The position numbers and the translations under genes are program-made. The notes beneath the pieces are model-generated. The model worked only from the letters and a program-made list of their open reading frames with translations, ran no database searches and had not been told where the DNA came from. A DNA stretch of 64,000 bases from an uncultured Pseudomonadota bacterium. Its GTDB lineage: Bacteria; Pseudomonadota; Gammaproteobacteria; Ga0077536. The stretch spans positions 1-64,000 of the forward strand of contig CACJXQ010000006.1 of NCBI GenBank assembly GCA_902597385.1, in the 5' to 3' direction. Below are positions 41,468 to 52,984 of this stretch, piece after piece. How positions within the stretch are numbered: the stretch's first letter is position 1; every line of letters begins with the position of its first letter.

Positions 41468-42787
41468 TCAACTTCTTATGTATTCATGCAGAGAATTTCG
41501 CACTCTTCGCGCTAAAAAAAGAGTCGCAATAATGTTGGGGAATGCCATAAGGGCGAAAGCAATATCTATCAGATTAAGTGCCGTCTGAGGATTCCAACTA
41601 GGCGCGATTATCAAAAAAAATAGATAGACCCAAAGATAATATTCACCGAGAGTGTTTCCTAGAAGGTATTTTGCACATCTTTGACTGTAAAATGCGTATG
41701 TGACCAAGGTGGAGAATCCAAAAGCGAGAAATATCCAGGTTAAAGACATTGTCCCGAATCCTGGCATCGTTTGCTCAAAGGCTGCTGACACTGCAAGGAT
41801 TCCGGTTTCGGTTTGAGTATTACTAGTTAAAATAACCATGGCGGTGGCAGTGCAAATGAGGTGAGTATCGAGGATTGGACCTAGCATGCCAACTAGACCT
41901 TCCCGAATTGGCTTGTCTGTTTTTGCGGTACTATGGGCCAGCGCTTCAGTACCGACTCCTGCCTCATTCGAGAATATAGCTCTTTTGGTTCCAATAATTA
42001 TGATTTCTCTTACGGACAGCCCAGCTGCGCCGCCAATGGCTGCGCTCGGCTCGAAGGCTCCTGCAAAAATAGACTTTAGAACATTTGGTAACTGCTCCAT
42101 ATGAACAAAGATAACAAACAACGAACCCGTCAAGTAAAGTAAGCCCATTATCGGAACTGCTTTGCTTGCAAAGCTTCCAACACTCACTATCCCACCACGA
42201 GCAATTAAGCCCACGGCGAGTGCCATTAAGAGACCTGTAGTAGTTGCTGTAAGGCCGTATTGGGTCTCAACTAAAGTGCTCAGCTGATTGGCTTGAAAAA
42301 CACCTAGGCAACCAATCATCCCGCAAGCTGCAAAGAGTAATGCTAAATATCGATAACCTTCTCCTAATCCGAGTTCGATGTAATACATCGGCCCACCAAG
42401 CAAGTTGCCCCTTGAGTCTCTCTTTCTATAAATGCAAGAAAGGCTGCATGTAAAAAATTTTATTGACATCCCTAAAACAGCAACTATCCACATCCAGAAA
42501 ATGGCACCTGAGCCACCAGTTGATATTGCCATTGCGACCCCCGCAATGTTCCCCATACCAATAGTCCCTGATAAGGCGGTACACAATGCTCTCCAGTGAC
42601 TTTGTTCACCAGGGCGCATGTCCCCTTCTTTTTTCAGCAAGAGGCTTAAGGCATGGATCAAATAACGAAATGGCGTAAGTCGGCTGTAAATCAAAAAGAA
42701 AATACCTGCAAACGTAATCAGAGCAACTAGAGGAAGCCCCCAAACAATCTGGACAATTTCTTCTGTTATCGTGCCTAAAGAACTCAT
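41468..42787 (-). CDS. AGCS-family alanine/glycine:sodium symporter (second copy)
   Basis: ALSGTIGMGNIAGVAMAI, GGPMYYIELGLG, FSNEAGVGTEALAHSTAKT. Confidence 0.94.
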   Translation of the reverse strand: MSSLGTITEEIVQIVWGLPLVALITFAGIFFLIYSRLTPFRYLIHALSLLLKKEGDMRPGEQSHWRALCTALSGTIGMGNIAGVAMAISTGGSGAIFWMWIVAVLGMSIKFFTCSLSCIYRKRDSRGNLLGGPMYYIELGLGEGYRYLALLFAACGMIGCLGVFQANQLSTLVETQYGLTATTTGLLMALAVGLIARGGIVSVGSFASKAVPIMGLLYLTGSLFVIFVHMEQLPNVLKSIFAGAFEPSAAIGGAAGLSVREIIIIGTKRAIFSNEAGVGTEALAHSTAKTDKPIREGLVGMLGPILDTHLICTATAMVILTSNTQTETGILAVSAAFEQTMPGFGTMSLTWIFLAFGFSTLVTYAFYSQRCAKYLLGNTLGEYYLWVYLFFLIIAPSWNPQTALNLIDIAFALMAFPNIIATLFLARRVRNSLHEYIRS

Positions 42788-42813
42788 TATCTCATCCGCG
42801 CAGGCTCATCCGA

Positions 42814-43254
42814 CTAGTGTAGGTTGCCCGATTGGCTTGTTGCCCCTCTTCGAGGGGAGAAAAAATCCGGATCGAATTTAATCGGCGACACACTTGCATG
42901 GTGTGAAATCATGAACCAAGAGAAATCGATTTTCCGGTAAATGTTCGTAGCATAAATCACTGGAGCAGCGAAGTTTTTTTCTTCGAGGTAGATATTTTCT
43001 TGCACAAGCCTTAGGCAAAAGTCCTCGGCCGATGTCTGATTAATCGTTTCAAGATTAAAGACGCGCTTTGCTCTAGGGTTAAAGATTTGCCGCCAACTCA
43101 ACGTTATTTGAGACCTACCTACGAACGCGGAGCTTCCCGGATGGATACAGGAAATTTCATTGGAATCTAGCCAGACGGACATCATTTTTTCTAAATTACA
43201 ATTAGAGAACGCGTCATAGAAATGATTTTCGGCGTTTTTTGCAGTGGAGAACAT
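42814..43254 (-). CDS. SnoaL/NTF2-like (DUF4440-type) protein
   Basis: AENHFYDAFSNCNLEKMMSVWLDSNEISCIHPGSSAFVGRSQITLSWRQIF. Confidence 0.75.
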   Translation of the reverse strand: MFSTAKNAENHFYDAFSNCNLEKMMSVWLDSNEISCIHPGSSAFVGRSQITLSWRQIFNPRAKRVFNLETINQTSAEDFCLRLVQENIYLEEKNFAAPVIYATNIYRKIDFSWFMISHHASVSPIKFDPDFFSPRRGATSQSGNLH

Positions 43255-43468
43255 ATTTTAGTTTTAAGTGATTGGTTTTTCTTAAAGCCATAGAATGTTC
43301 TACTGGTTTCTGAATAGCAAGGGTGATGCAGAATTTCATCCTTTGGAAGGGATATTTTTAAGAGATTAGAGCATATCTTTCAAAGATAAGTGGGGTCATT
43401 GTGATACTATACTAATACTCAGTTGCGCTGTTAGTATTACGGTGAAGGCGCTGGTGAGGAAAAGTTAA

Positions 43469-43554
<86 letters not shown>

Positions 43555-43629
43555 TTTTTAAATTGCGAAAGAAGTTAAACGACATTAACTGATGGACTTA
43601 TTTATGCTTTTTTTGATAACACTCGTTAG

Positions 43630-44961
43630 GTGATTGGTGAAATGGAAATTACTGTTGAAAAGCCCTCAGAATTAGAAAGATGTTTAAAAATAAGTCTCCC
43701 GGAGGATTTGTTGGAGGGCAAAGTGCTGTCTCGTTTAAATGATCTCCAAAAGACCGCTAGATTAGATGGTTTTAGGAAAGGGAAAATCCCCACCAAAATT
43801 GTACGTCAGCGGTTCGGGCAGCAAGTTCGAGCCGAAGTGGTGGGGGAATTAGTACAAAGCAGTTTTGGGGAGGCCGTTCAAGAGGAATCTTTGCGGCCCG
43901 CAGGACAGCCAGTAATTGATGACCTAGAAAGCAAGGTAGGAGGTGGTTTGAGCTTCACTGCTAAGTTTGAAGTGTTCCCCGATTTCTCCCTTGAGCCGTT
44001 AAATGGCGTGAAGGTAGAAAAAAATAGTTGTGTGATCGAGGTCTCAGACATAGACAATGTCATAGAAAAATTAAGGACGCAAAATCAAACTTGGATAGAG
44101 AAAAAAGCAGCTGCGGAAATTGGAGATAAGCTCCATATCTCCTATCGAGGTTTGATCGATAATGAAGAATTTGAGGGAGGGGTCGGAGAAGATGAAAATC
44201 TAGTGTTGGGCTCGAAGTCAATGATAGCAGGCTTCGAAGATGGACTAGTAGGAAGTAATGATGGAGAAGAAAAAACTCTCAAATTAAGGTTTCCGAAAAA
44301 GTACCACAAGCCAGAACTATGTGACAAAGAAGTAAAGTTTGAAATCAAAGTAGAGTCGGTTAAGAGAGCTGAACTTCCAGAGATTAACGAGGAGTTCATG
44401 AAGAAATTTGGAGTGGATGATGGCTCGTTAGAGAATTTCAGAGATAATCTTAAGGAGCGGCTCGAAAAAGAAAGTAAAAACGTGGTGGAGCGAAAGCTCA
44501 ATGAGGCATTGATTGGGGCGCTACTGGAAGCTAATCAGTTTGAAGTCCCTTCTGTTTTAAAACTTCAGGAAGCTGAAAAGTCTAAAGAACAGTTGATGAG
44601 GACTTGGTTTATGCGTGGTAAAAATCCAATCGAATCATCTGAGGAGTTTGAGAAAGAACTCGAGGAAGAAGGCGAAAAACGAGTGAGAGCAGGGTTGATA
44701 ATGGCAGAAATCATCAAAGATGCTGACCTAAAAGCAAGTCCAGACAAGGTTCAAAGGGCGATAGAGGATATAGCTACAAGTTATGAAGACTCAGAGGCGG
44801 TAAAGAAATGGTACTATGAAAATCAGCAGCAACTACAAATGATAGAATCCCAGTGCTTAGAGCAAGAAGTGCTGAACTGGGTGGCAGAGCAGGTAGAGGT
44901 TACCGAAAAAATCGTTTCATTTGACGATTTAATGGATCCGATGCAGACTAATCCAACGTAA
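43630..44961 (+). CDS. tig: Trigger factor
   Basis: RLDGFRKGKIPTKIVRQRFGQQVRAEV ribosome-binding signature; upstream of clpP-clpX-lon. Confidence 0.96.
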   Translation: MIGEMEITVEKPSELERCLKISLPEDLLEGKVLSRLNDLQKTARLDGFRKGKIPTKIVRQRFGQQVRAEVVGELVQSSFGEAVQEESLRPAGQPVIDDLESKVGGGLSFTAKFEVFPDFSLEPLNGVKVEKNSCVIEVSDIDNVIEKLRTQNQTWIEKKAAAEIGDKLHISYRGLIDNEEFEGGVGEDENLVLGSKSMIAGFEDGLVGSNDGEEKTLKLRFPKKYHKPELCDKEVKFEIKVESVKRAELPEINEEFMKKFGVDDGSLENFRDNLKERLEKESKNVVERKLNEALIGALLEANQFEVPSVLKLQEAEKSKEQLMRTWFMRGKNPIESSEEFEKELEEEGEKRVRAGLIMAEIIKDADLKASPDKVQRAIEDIATSYEDSEAVKKWYYENQQQLQMIESQCLEQEVLNWVAEQVEVTEKIVSFDDLMDPMQTNPT

Positions 44962-45002
44962 CTAACGGTAAAAGATTGTTAACATACGGGAGTTAAATAA
45001 GG

Positions 45003-45650
45003 GTGATAAACCAACATAACTTGAGTCAAGATTGCAACCTAGAAACAAAAGCTCTTAATTTAGTCCCCATGGTGGTGGAGCAGTCTGCAAGAGGAGAAAG
45101 GGCATATGACATATATTCTAGGCTTCTTAAAGAACGAGTTATTTTCTTGGTGGGCCCGGTTGACGACCATATGGCAAATTTAATAGTTGCGCAGCTTCTC
45201 TTTTTGGAGTCTGAAAACCCGGACAAAGACATTCACCTATATATTAACTCCCCTGGAGGATCTGTGTCTGCTGGCTTAGCTATTTATGACACAATGCAAT
45301 TCATAAAGCCCGATGTAAGCACGATGTGCATAGGACAAGCCGCTAGCATGGGGGCCCTTCTACTGGCAGGTGGAGCTACAGGTAAGAGACATTGTCTCCC
45401 GCATTCGAGAGTGATGATTCATCAGCCGCTTGGAGGATTTCAAGGTCAGGCCTCCGATATAGACATACATGCCAAAGAAATTCTGAAGGCTAGGGAAAAG
45501 CTGAACCAAATATTATCTGTACACACCGGCAAGACTTTGAAGGCTATAGAAAAAGATACTGACCGAGACCGATTCTTGGGGGCTGATGAAGCTGAGAAAT
45601 ACGGTATCGTTGATGGCGTTTTAGATAGGCGAGACTCTTCAGGCGAGTGA
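45003..45650 (+). CDS. clpP: ATP-dependent Clp protease proteolytic subunit
   Basis: [38 protein letters not shown] (catalytic Ser), [22 protein letters not shown]. Confidence 0.97.
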   Translation: MINQHNLSQDCNLETKALNLVPMVVEQSARGERAYDIYSRLLKERVIFLVGPVDDHMANLIVAQLLFLESENPDKDIHLYINSPGGSVSAGLAIYDTMQFIKPDVSTMCIGQAASMGALLLAGGATGKRHCLPHSRVMIHQPLGGFQGQASDIDIHAKEILKAREKLNQILSVHTGKTLKAIEKDTDRDRFLGADEAEKYGIVDGVLDRRDSSGE

Positions 45651-45690
45651 AAAACAATTTGGTAAAAAACTCAAAGGATAAATAAAAAGT

Positions 45691-46965
45691 ATGAGCGACG
45701 ACAATTCAACAAGCGATGACGACAGACTGCTACACTGCTCCTTTTGTGGGAAAAGTCAACACGAGGTCCGAAAACTTATTGCTGGACCGTCGGTATTCAT
45801 CTGCGATGAGTGCGTAGAACTTTGCAATGACATCATCCGAGAAGAAATTCAAGAAAAGAGTACAGGCGATTCAAGCAATAAGTTGCCCATTCCAACGGAA
45901 ATTAATGAAAGTTTGAACGATTATGTGATAGGACAAGGCAAAGCCAAGAAAATCCTATCCGTCGCAGTATATAACCACTATAAAAGATTGGACAGTAGAC
46001 TCAACAAAGGCGACATAGAATTAGCAAAAAGTAACGTCCTGCTCGTCGGGCCCACCGGTAGTGGAAAGACCTTACTTGCTGAAACTCTCGCTAGATTGTT
46101 AAACGTACCTTTTACTATTGCTGACGCGACTACGCTTACCGAGGCAGGGTATGTTGGGGAGGATGTAGAAAATATTATCCAGAAGTTGTTGCAAAAATGT
46201 GATTACGATGTTGAGAAAGCCCAAAACGGCATAGTGTACATAGATGAGATAGATAAGATCTCTAGAAAATCCGATAATCCTTCCATCACGAGGGATGTCT
46301 CCGGTGAAGGAGTTCAACAAGCTTTATTAAAGCTGATTGAAGGTACTGTGGCTTCTGTGCCTCCCCAGGGCGGTCGCAAGCACCCCCAGCAGGAATTTTT
46401 GCAAGTAGATACCAGCAACATTCTTTTTATCTGTGGAGGTGCCTTCGCGGGATTGGATAAAATAGTGAGAGACAGGTCAGAGAAGGGTGGTATCGGATTT
46501 TCTGCAGAAGTGAAAACAAAGAACGAGAAGAAGAGCTCAGCTGAAGTCTTGCATCAGGTGGAGCCTGAAGATTTAATAAAATATGGCTTAATTCCAGAAT
46601 TCGTTGGACGTCTTCCAGTTATGGCCGTGCTGGATGAGCTCGATGAAAAGCAGCTGGTTAAAATACTTCTTGAGCCAAAAAACGCACTGACAAAACAATA
46701 TTCCAGATTATTCGAGATGGAGTCTTGTGAACTAGAATTCAGGGACGAGGCGTTATCAGCTATTGCTCAAAAGGCAGTGGAGAGAAAAACGGGAGCTAGG
46801 GGGCTACGTTCTATCCTGGAAGAGTGTTTACTTGATACCATGTACGAATTACCAGCTCTAGAGGACACCTCCAAGGTTGTGGTGGACGAGGCGTCGATTG
46901 CAGGTGAATCAAAGCCTTTAATTATTTTTGAAAATACCGCCAAGGCTGCTTCCGAGGAAAGGTAG
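45691..46965 (+). CDS. clpX: ATP-dependent Clp protease ATP-binding subunit ClpX
   Basis: N-terminal zinc finger [18 protein letters not shown]...[34 protein letters not shown]. Confidence 0.98.
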   Translation: MSDDNSTSDDDRLLHCSFCGKSQHEVRKLIAGPSVFICDECVELCNDIIREEIQEKSTGDSSNKLPIPTEINESLNDYVIGQGKAKKILSVAVYNHYKRLDSRLNKGDIELAKSNVLLVGPTGSGKTLLAETLARLLNVPFTIADATTLTEAGYVGEDVENIIQKLLQKCDYDVEKAQNGIVYIDEIDKISRKSDNPSITRDVSGEGVQQALLKLIEGTVASVPPQGGRKHPQQEFLQVDTSNILFICGGAFAGLDKIVRDRSEKGGIGFSAEVKTKNEKKSSAEVLHQVEPEDLIKYGLIPEFVGRLPVMAVLDELDEKQLVKILLEPKNALTKQYSRLFEMESCELEFRDEALSAIAQKAVERKTGARGLRSILEECLLDTMYELPALEDTSKVVVDEASIAGESKPLIIFENTAKAASEER

Positions 46966-46989
46966 ATATAGATATTTCTGGCTTATTTT

Positions 46990-47018
46990 CCCTTGAAAAA
47001 TAGGTTGAGGGCCCATAC
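46990..47018 (+). promoter_or_regulatory. Sigma-32 (RpoH) heat-shock promoter for lon
   Basis: TTTTCCCTTGAA (14 nt) CCCATACC closely matches the CCCTTGAA-N13-15-CCCCATnT consensus; about 80 nt upstream of the lon ATG. Confidence 0.75.
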
Positions 47019-47099
47019 CTTATAACTTGAGAAACACAACATAATTTATCCTGCCAACCGTGCTGTATTACGCAAGAAATAACATTTTGGGAGCTTTAT

Positions 47100-49502
47100 A
47101 TGAGCGACAATTTAAGAGAATTTCCAGTCTTACCTTTGAGAGACGTGGTTGTTTATCCTCACATGGTTATCCCCTTGTTTGTTGGTCGAGAGAAGTCAAT
47201 AAACGCTTTAGAGGCAGCTATGGAGGCTGGCAAACAAATATTTCTGATAGCCCAGAAAAATGCCTCTGAGAATAGTCCTACTATTGATGACATTTATAGC
47301 GTTGGTACCGTCTCGAACATACTCCAACTGCTGAAATTACCAGATGGTACGATTAAAGTTTTAGTTGAAGGAAGTTATAGGGCTAAGGTTGAGGCTTTTC
47401 GGGAACACAGTGAGCACTTCGTCGCTGAAGTCGAAAAACTTGAGGTCGAGGCGGTTTCTTCCCGAGAGTCCGAAGCCCTTGTGCGCTCTCTAATGACCCA
47501 ATTCGATCAATACGTGAAGTTAAACAAGAAAGTTCCGCCAGAAATTGTTGCCTCGCTTTCAGGGATTGATGAGCCGTCTAGGCTGGCGGACACAATCGCG
47601 GCCCATATAGCGATAAAACTCGAAGATAAACAGCGCGTTCTAGATGCTTTGGGGATAAGAGACCGTCTTGAGCTTCTCATAAACACTATGGCATCAGAAA
47701 TAGACCTTTTGGAAGTTGAAAAGAGTCTTAGGAACCGGGTGAAAACCCAAATGGAGAAAAGCCAACGCGAGTATTATTTGAATGAGCAGATGAAAGCGAT
47801 TCAAACTGAATTAGGAGATGGAGAAGAAGCAGGAAATGAATTTGATGAGTTGGCATCAAAAATATCAGATGCTGGAATGCCTAAAGAAGCTAGAGAGAAA
47901 TTAGAAGGTGAGTTGAAAAAGTTGCGCATGATGTCGCCCATGTCCGCAGAGGCTACGGTTGTTAGAAACTACATTGACTGGGTCCTGTCCGTACCCTGGA
48001 AAAAGCGTTCAAGGGTTTCTAAAGATATCGACCGAGCTGAAAAAATTCTTGATACCGACCATTATGGTTTGGAAAAAGTAAAGGAACGGATCCTGGAGTA
48101 CTTGGCAGTACAGCAAAGGGTTAACAAGATGAAGGGTCCGATCCTGTGTTTAGTTGGTCCCCCTGGGGTTGGGAAAACTTCCCTCGGTAAGTCTATAGCT
48201 AAAGCAACCAACCGAAAATTTGTACGGATGTCCCTTGGAGGGGTTCGAGATGAGGCTGAAATAAGAGGTCACAGGAGGACGTATGTCGGTTCATTGCCTG
48301 GGAAGATAATACAAAATATGGCCAAAGCGGGCACGAAAAACCCGCTTATCTTGCTGGATGAAATTGATAAAATGGCAATGGATTTCAGGGGGGATCCTGC
48401 ATCTGCCTTGTTAGAAGTCTTAGATCCAGAGCAGAATGATACCTTCAATGATCACTATTTGGAGGTTGATTTCGATCTGTCCGACGCGATGTTTGTCACA
48501 ACCGCTAACACTCTTGAAATTCCTGGTCCTTTAAAAGATAGGATGGAGATAATTCGTATTTCCGGCTACACCGAAGAAGAAAAGTCTCACATAGCAGATA
48601 AATTCTTAATTCCCAAACAGGTCGCTAACAATGGGTTGAAGGGATCCGAACTGAAATTTGGAAAACCCGCGGTTCTCGAAATAATTCGGCATTATACCCG
48701 AGAGGCTGGTGTTAGAGGTTTAGAAAGAGAGATTTCCTCTGTTTGTCGCAAAATAGTTAGGCAGCTCGCTAAAAAGGCGTCTGCTGCCACAGTATCAGTG
48801 ACCCCGAAATCCCTTGAGAAATTTTTGGGTGTAAAAAAATTTCGGTTCGGGCTGGCTGGGGATAAGGACAGAGTGGGCCAGGTGACAGGACTAGCATGGA
48901 CGCAGACAGGAGGAGACCTCCTCACTATTGAGGCGGTCGCTCTTCCTGGCAAAGGTAAGGAAATTTTTACCGGTAGCCTTGGAGATGTGATGCAGGAGTC
49001 TATCAAGGCTGCTATGACTGTAATACGTAGCAGAAGCGCCTCACTCGGTATAAAGGGGAGTTTTCATAATCTGAAGGATTTTCATTTTCATGTTCCAGAG
49101 GGCGCTACTCCGAAAGATGGCCCGAGTGCTGGTATAGGTATGTGCTTGGCAATGGTCTCTGCTTTAACTGGAATCTGTGTTAAGAGGACGGTGGCTATGA
49201 CTGGGGAAATAACCTTAAGAGGCGAAGTGTTGCCGATAGGCGGATTAAAAGAGAAGCTTCTGGCGGCTCAGAGAGGGGGAACAAAAACAGTGCTTATTCC
49301 ATTCGAGAACGAGCGAGATTTAAAAGAGGTTCCAAACGCTGTCATGCAAGGATTGGAGATCATACCAGTTAGGTGGATAGACGAAGTTTTTCCCATTGCG
49401 TTGGAGTCAATGCCAGAGCCACTGAGCGCTGAAGTTGAGAGCGAGGTAGAGGTGGTTGCTGAAAATGGGGAAGAAGATGGCGATTTATTGCGTCATCATT
49501 AG
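47100..49502 (+). CDS. lon: ATP-dependent protease Lon
   Basis: [72 protein letters not shown] catalytic Ser. Confidence 0.98.
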   Translation: MSDNLREFPVLPLRDVVVYPHMVIPLFVGREKSINALEAAMEAGKQIFLIAQKNASENSPTIDDIYSVGTVSNILQLLKLPDGTIKVLVEGSYRAKVEAFREHSEHFVAEVEKLEVEAVSSRESEALVRSLMTQFDQYVKLNKKVPPEIVASLSGIDEPSRLADTIAAHIAIKLEDKQRVLDALGIRDRLELLINTMASEIDLLEVEKSLRNRVKTQMEKSQREYYLNEQMKAIQTELGDGEEAGNEFDELASKISDAGMPKEAREKLEGELKKLRMMSPMSAEATVVRNYIDWVLSVPWKKRSRVSKDIDRAEKILDTDHYGLEKVKERILEYLAVQQRVNKMKGPILCLVGPPGVGKTSLGKSIAKATNRKFVRMSLGGVRDEAEIRGHRRTYVGSLPGKIIQNMAKAGTKNPLILLDEIDKMAMDFRGDPASALLEVLDPEQNDTFNDHYLEVDFDLSDAMFVTTANTLEIPGPLKDRMEIIRISGYTEEEKSHIADKFLIPKQVANNGLKGSELKFGKPAVLEIIRHYTREAGVRGLEREISSVCRKIVRQLAKKASAATVSVTPKSLEKFLGVKKFRFGLAGDKDRVGQVTGLAWTQTGGDLLTIEAVALPGKGKEIFTGSLGDVMQESIKAAMTVIRSRSASLGIKGSFHNLKDFHFHVPEGATPKDGPSAGIGMCLAMVSALTGICVKRTVAMTGEITLRGEVLPIGGLKEKLLAAQRGGTKTVLIPFENERDLKEVPNAVMQGLEIIPVRWIDEVFPIALESMPEPLSAEVESEVEVVAENGEEDGDLLRHH

Positions 49503-49613
49503 TTTTTTTTGCTCGATTAATATAAACTCCTTTCAAAGTTAACCTTCCTTGTCGAGGTTTTATTCAAAGTGACCTCGTATTCAACGGATATCTTGTATAA
49601 AATGTATATCAGC

Positions 49614-49689
49614 GGGTGCTTAGCTCAGCTGGGAGAGCGTCGCCCTTACAAGGCGAAGGTCGGGGGTTCGATCCCCTCAGCACCCACCA
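49614..49689 (+). tRNA. tRNA-Val(TAC)
   Basis: GGGTGCTTAGCTCAGCTGGGAGAGCGTCGCCCTTACAAGGCGAAGGTCGGGGGTTCGATCCCCTCAGCACCCACCA. Confidence 0.97.
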
Positions 49690-49706
49690 GAATAGAGAGA
49701 TTTAAG

Positions 49707-49783
49707 GGAGTGGTAGTTCAGTTGGTTAGAATACCGGCCTGTCACGCCGGGGGTCGCGGGTTCGAGTCCCGTCCACTCCGCCA
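49707..49783 (+). tRNA. tRNA-Asp(GTC)
   Basis: GGAGTGGTAGTTCAGTTGGTTAGAATACCGGCCTGTCACGCCGGGGGTCGCGGGTTCGAGTCCCGTCCACTCCGCCA. Confidence 0.97.
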
Positions 49784-49835
49784 TCAATTTCCTTATGGGA
49801 ATTCAAGCAGAGCAGCTTTGGAAATTTAAAGATAA

Positions 49836-51731
49836 ATGTTACAAGCAATCAGAGACAGATCGCAGGGATTGATAGTAGGAGTTATAGTTTTTCTGATTTC
49901 CTTGACCTTCGTGCTTGTGGGTGTCCAAGGCTACCTTAGTGGAGATTCTGACGTAGTCGTAGCGGATGTTCAGGGCGAAGAGCTTTTCCTGTCACAATTT
50001 CAGACGAGAATCCAAGAGCTAAAGAGGAGAACAGAGGAACTCACCGGGCAGGAGTCTGACGTGGATTTTTGGACAGGCAGCTCTGTCAAGAACAAGACAT
50101 TGAATCAGCTGATAGATGAAAAGGTGTTGGATCAATTACTTGAACAAAACCTCTTTATGATATCTGATGAGCAAATTGCTACTCAAGTAAGAGAGATAGA
50201 GGCTTTTAAGGAGGACGGTACCTTTTCACGAGAGTTGTATGGACGCATGCTCAGTCTTAATGGATTAACTGTGAGTGCTTTTGAAAATGGGATGCGCCAT
50301 GATCTTATTAGGTCCAGACTGAGGGCTGGTCTACTTGGATCCGAATTCGTTACGAATGAGGAGGCTATGTTCATTTATCGGTTGCAGAGGCAAACGCGTG
50401 ATATTGGATTCGCAATAATTCCGCGTGGTCTTTTTTCAGAAGAGCTAAAGTTGCAAGATAGTGATATAGAATCTTATTTTGAAAAAAGCTCTGAAAATTT
50501 CCGTATTCCGGAAAAGCTTTCTGTGATTTATTTAGAAATTTCTCGGGAACTTATTACGGAAAAGTTAGACACCCCAGATGAAGAAACGATAGAAAATATT
50601 TACCAATCTAGCCTAGACTCCTACCGTATCCCCGAAAAACGTAGGGTTGAGCATATTTTGTTGGCTAACTCAGCATCCATGGAGCCCGATGTAAGAGGTG
50701 AGATTGTTCAATCCTTATCTGCTCGCTTTAAAGAGGGTGAGTCGATAGACTCTATACTATCGAGTATTGAGGATGGTTATGAGATAGAGGGTGGTACTAC
50801 TGACTATTTTGAAAGAGGCATGATGGCACCACAATTTGAAGATGAAGCATTCACCCTAAAAATCAATGAAGTGTCAAATCCCTTTACCAGTCAATTTGGA
50901 GTCCATCTTGTTAAAGTCATCGGAATAGAAAAAGAGCAGATTCCCGAGTTAGAGGCCGTTTATGATGAGGTTGTGGCAGATTTCAAACTTACACAAGCAG
51001 AAGAAGAGCTTTTGGAGATGGCAGATAGGCTGTCTGAGATGGCTTATGAAGAACCAAACACTTTATCCGGTGCTGCTCAGAGTCTTCAGCTAGAGACAAA
51101 AGAGACTCCCTTGTTAGAGAGGACGCAGCTTATTGAAAAATTTAGTTCGAGTTTTGCTAATAAAATATTTCAGCCTGAAGTTCTTTTTGAAGGGTTGAAT
51201 TCGGACCTGGTTGAGCTACCTGACGGTAGGTTAGTGGTGGCGCGTGTCACCTCTCATTCGCCGTCGGCGATACCAGATTTAGAAGATGTGCGTGAGAGGG
51301 TCGAGGCGAGCTGGCGTTCAATGAAAGAGCGTGATACTGCGAAAAAATTTGGTGAGGCACTGCTAGATGATATGAGGAGTGGAAAGACTTTAAGTCAAAT
51401 AAAATCAAGTGGGCAGGATCTTGATTGGGAAGTGAAACAGGCCGTTGAGTTGGAGGACGCTCAAATAAATCCACAAATTTTACAAAAATCTTTCGAAGTG
51501 ACAGTAGCTGACAACAATCCAGTGTATTTTGGGGTTGAGCTGGTGAATGGAGATTATGCTGTGGTTCGAGTTTCCAATGTGGTGACGCCAACCGCAGAAT
51601 CGATTACTTCTGGAGAGGCCGCCCTTGCTGAGGATGAGATGTTGAGGACACAGGCAGCTTCAGTTTGGGATTATTTTTCGAGGCTACAACGAGTCGATCT
51701 CGATATAGAAATTTATCAAGATCGTTTGTAG
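49836..51731 (+). CDS. ppiD: PpiD-like periplasmic peptidyl-prolyl isomerase (SurA_N-type chaperone)
   Basis: MLQAIRDRSQGLIVGVIVFLISLTFVLVGVQGYL start; parvulin region RVEHILLANSASMEPDVRGEI...FGVHLVKV. Confidence 0.92.
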   Translation: MLQAIRDRSQGLIVGVIVFLISLTFVLVGVQGYLSGDSDVVVADVQGEELFLSQFQTRIQELKRRTEELTGQESDVDFWTGSSVKNKTLNQLIDEKVLDQLLEQNLFMISDEQIATQVREIEAFKEDGTFSRELYGRMLSLNGLTVSAFENGMRHDLIRSRLRAGLLGSEFVTNEEAMFIYRLQRQTRDIGFAIIPRGLFSEELKLQDSDIESYFEKSSENFRIPEKLSVIYLEISRELITEKLDTPDEETIENIYQSSLDSYRIPEKRRVEHILLANSASMEPDVRGEIVQSLSARFKEGESIDSILSSIEDGYEIEGGTTDYFERGMMAPQFEDEAFTLKINEVSNPFTSQFGVHLVKVIGIEKEQIPELEAVYDEVVADFKLTQAEEELLEMADRLSEMAYEEPNTLSGAAQSLQLETKETPLLERTQLIEKFSSSFANKIFQPEVLFEGLNSDLVELPDGRLVVARVTSHSPSAIPDLEDVRERVEASWRSMKERDTAKKFGEALLDDMRSGKTLSQIKSSGQDLDWEVKQAVELEDAQINPQILQKSFEVTVADNNPVYFGVELVNGDYAVVRVSNVVTPTAESITSGEAALAEDEMLRTQAASVWDYFSRLQRVDLDIEIYQDRL

Positions 51732-51753
51732 TTGAAAGGATAACACTGTTAGT

Positions 51754-52968
51754 TCAGTTTAGGTTTTTCCAAAATCGACTAATAACACTCGCCCCGATGC
51801 TGTCGCCCCAAACATTAATTGCAGTTCGAAATCTATCCAAGAACCAATCTACTGCCAATAACAGGCCAATTCCCTCTAGCGGGAGATTGACCGCCGTAAG
51901 TACTAGCACCATAGTTACCAATCCGGCTTGAGGTATCCCTGCAGCTCCGATCGCGGCGAGGGTGGCAGTGATAAATATTATTCCCTGCTCAATAGCGGAC
52001 ATCTCTATGCCATAGGCTTGCGCAATAAACATAACTGCAACTGCCTCATAAAGTGCAGTACCGTCCATATTAATCGTTGCTCCTAAAGGTAAAACAAATT
52101 TTATCGATCTGTCTTCTACTCCGGCTTCCTTCAAGCAATCCATGGTAATCGGTAATGTTGCTGATGAACTAGCTGTACCAAAGGCGGTAAGGAGTGCTCT
52201 AGAAACACTGAGAAAGTGCTTAAGACCTCCCCCTGCTACTAAGGCTAGAAATACGAAAAGTAAAAAGAAATGAATCAGAAGACCTAATAAAACAGCAAAG
52301 ACATACTTTCCTATGGCCATTATTTCCAACCAGAAGGCCTCCCCACCTCCAGCGGCGCCTAATCTCGCGCTTACAAGACAAAATATTCCTATGGGTGCGA
52401 AGATCATCAGCCAGCTGACTATTTTCATCATAGTCTCATTTAGTCCCTCAAAGAACTCAATGAGCGGTTTTCCCTTTTGTCCTGTGGTGCTTAAAGCAGC
52501 CGCGAACAAAAGTGAAAACACTATGATTGGTAATAACTTAGTTTGAGCAGCCGCTTCTATTAGATTTGGGGCTATCATTGATAGGGGGATATCGGTCAGC
52601 TTAGGCGGTTCACCGTGGTCTGTCCCGCGAGTTACCACTTCTTCGGAAATAGAGAACTGTTCTCCTGGTTGAATGATATTGACCACAATTAGCCCCACGA
52701 ACACTGCTACTGCAGTGGTGGTTAAGTAGTAGCCAATGGTGACACCACCAATTTTCCCGAGCTTTCTCACGTCGCCAAGCGAGCAGACACCGCAAATAAC
52801 AGCCGAAACTATCAACGGTATAATGGTCATTTTTAGAGCATTTAAAAACAAAGTCCCAATCCATTCGACCTTTGTCATGCTTGTACCTAGCCAAGTACCA
52901 AAAAACAGTGCAAGGATTACCGCTGCTAATATTCCCCAGATTAAATTATTGGCACTATTCACAGACAT
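51754..52968 (-). CDS. Dicarboxylate/amino-acid:cation symporter (DAACS family)
   Basis: AFGTASSSATLPITMDCLKEAGVEDRSIKFVLPLGATINMDGTALYEAVAVMFIAQAYG. Confidence 0.95.
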   Translation of the reverse strand: MSVNSANNLIWGILAAVILALFFGTWLGTSMTKVEWIGTLFLNALKMTIIPLIVSAVICGVCSLGDVRKLGKIGGVTIGYYLTTTAVAVFVGLIVVNIIQPGEQFSISEEVVTRGTDHGEPPKLTDIPLSMIAPNLIEAAAQTKLLPIIVFSLLFAAALSTTGQKGKPLIEFFEGLNETMMKIVSWLMIFAPIGIFCLVSARLGAAGGGEAFWLEIMAIGKYVFAVLLGLLIHFFLLFVFLALVAGGGLKHFLSVSRALLTAFGTASSSATLPITMDCLKEAGVEDRSIKFVLPLGATINMDGTALYEAVAVMFIAQAYGIEMSAIEQGIIFITATLAAIGAAGIPQAGLVTMVLVLTAVNLPLEGIGLLLAVDWFLDRFRTAINVWGDSIGASVISRFWKNLN

Positions 52969-52984
52969 TCAAAACCCCACAAAA

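Noticed and set aside
49569-49829. 86-aa ORF (MTSYSTDILYKMYISGCLAQLGERRPYKAKVGG...)
   Set aside because: It is the translation of tRNA-Val and tRNA-Asp; VVQLVRIPACHAGGRGFESRPLRH is a well-known spurious tRNA-derived peptide.
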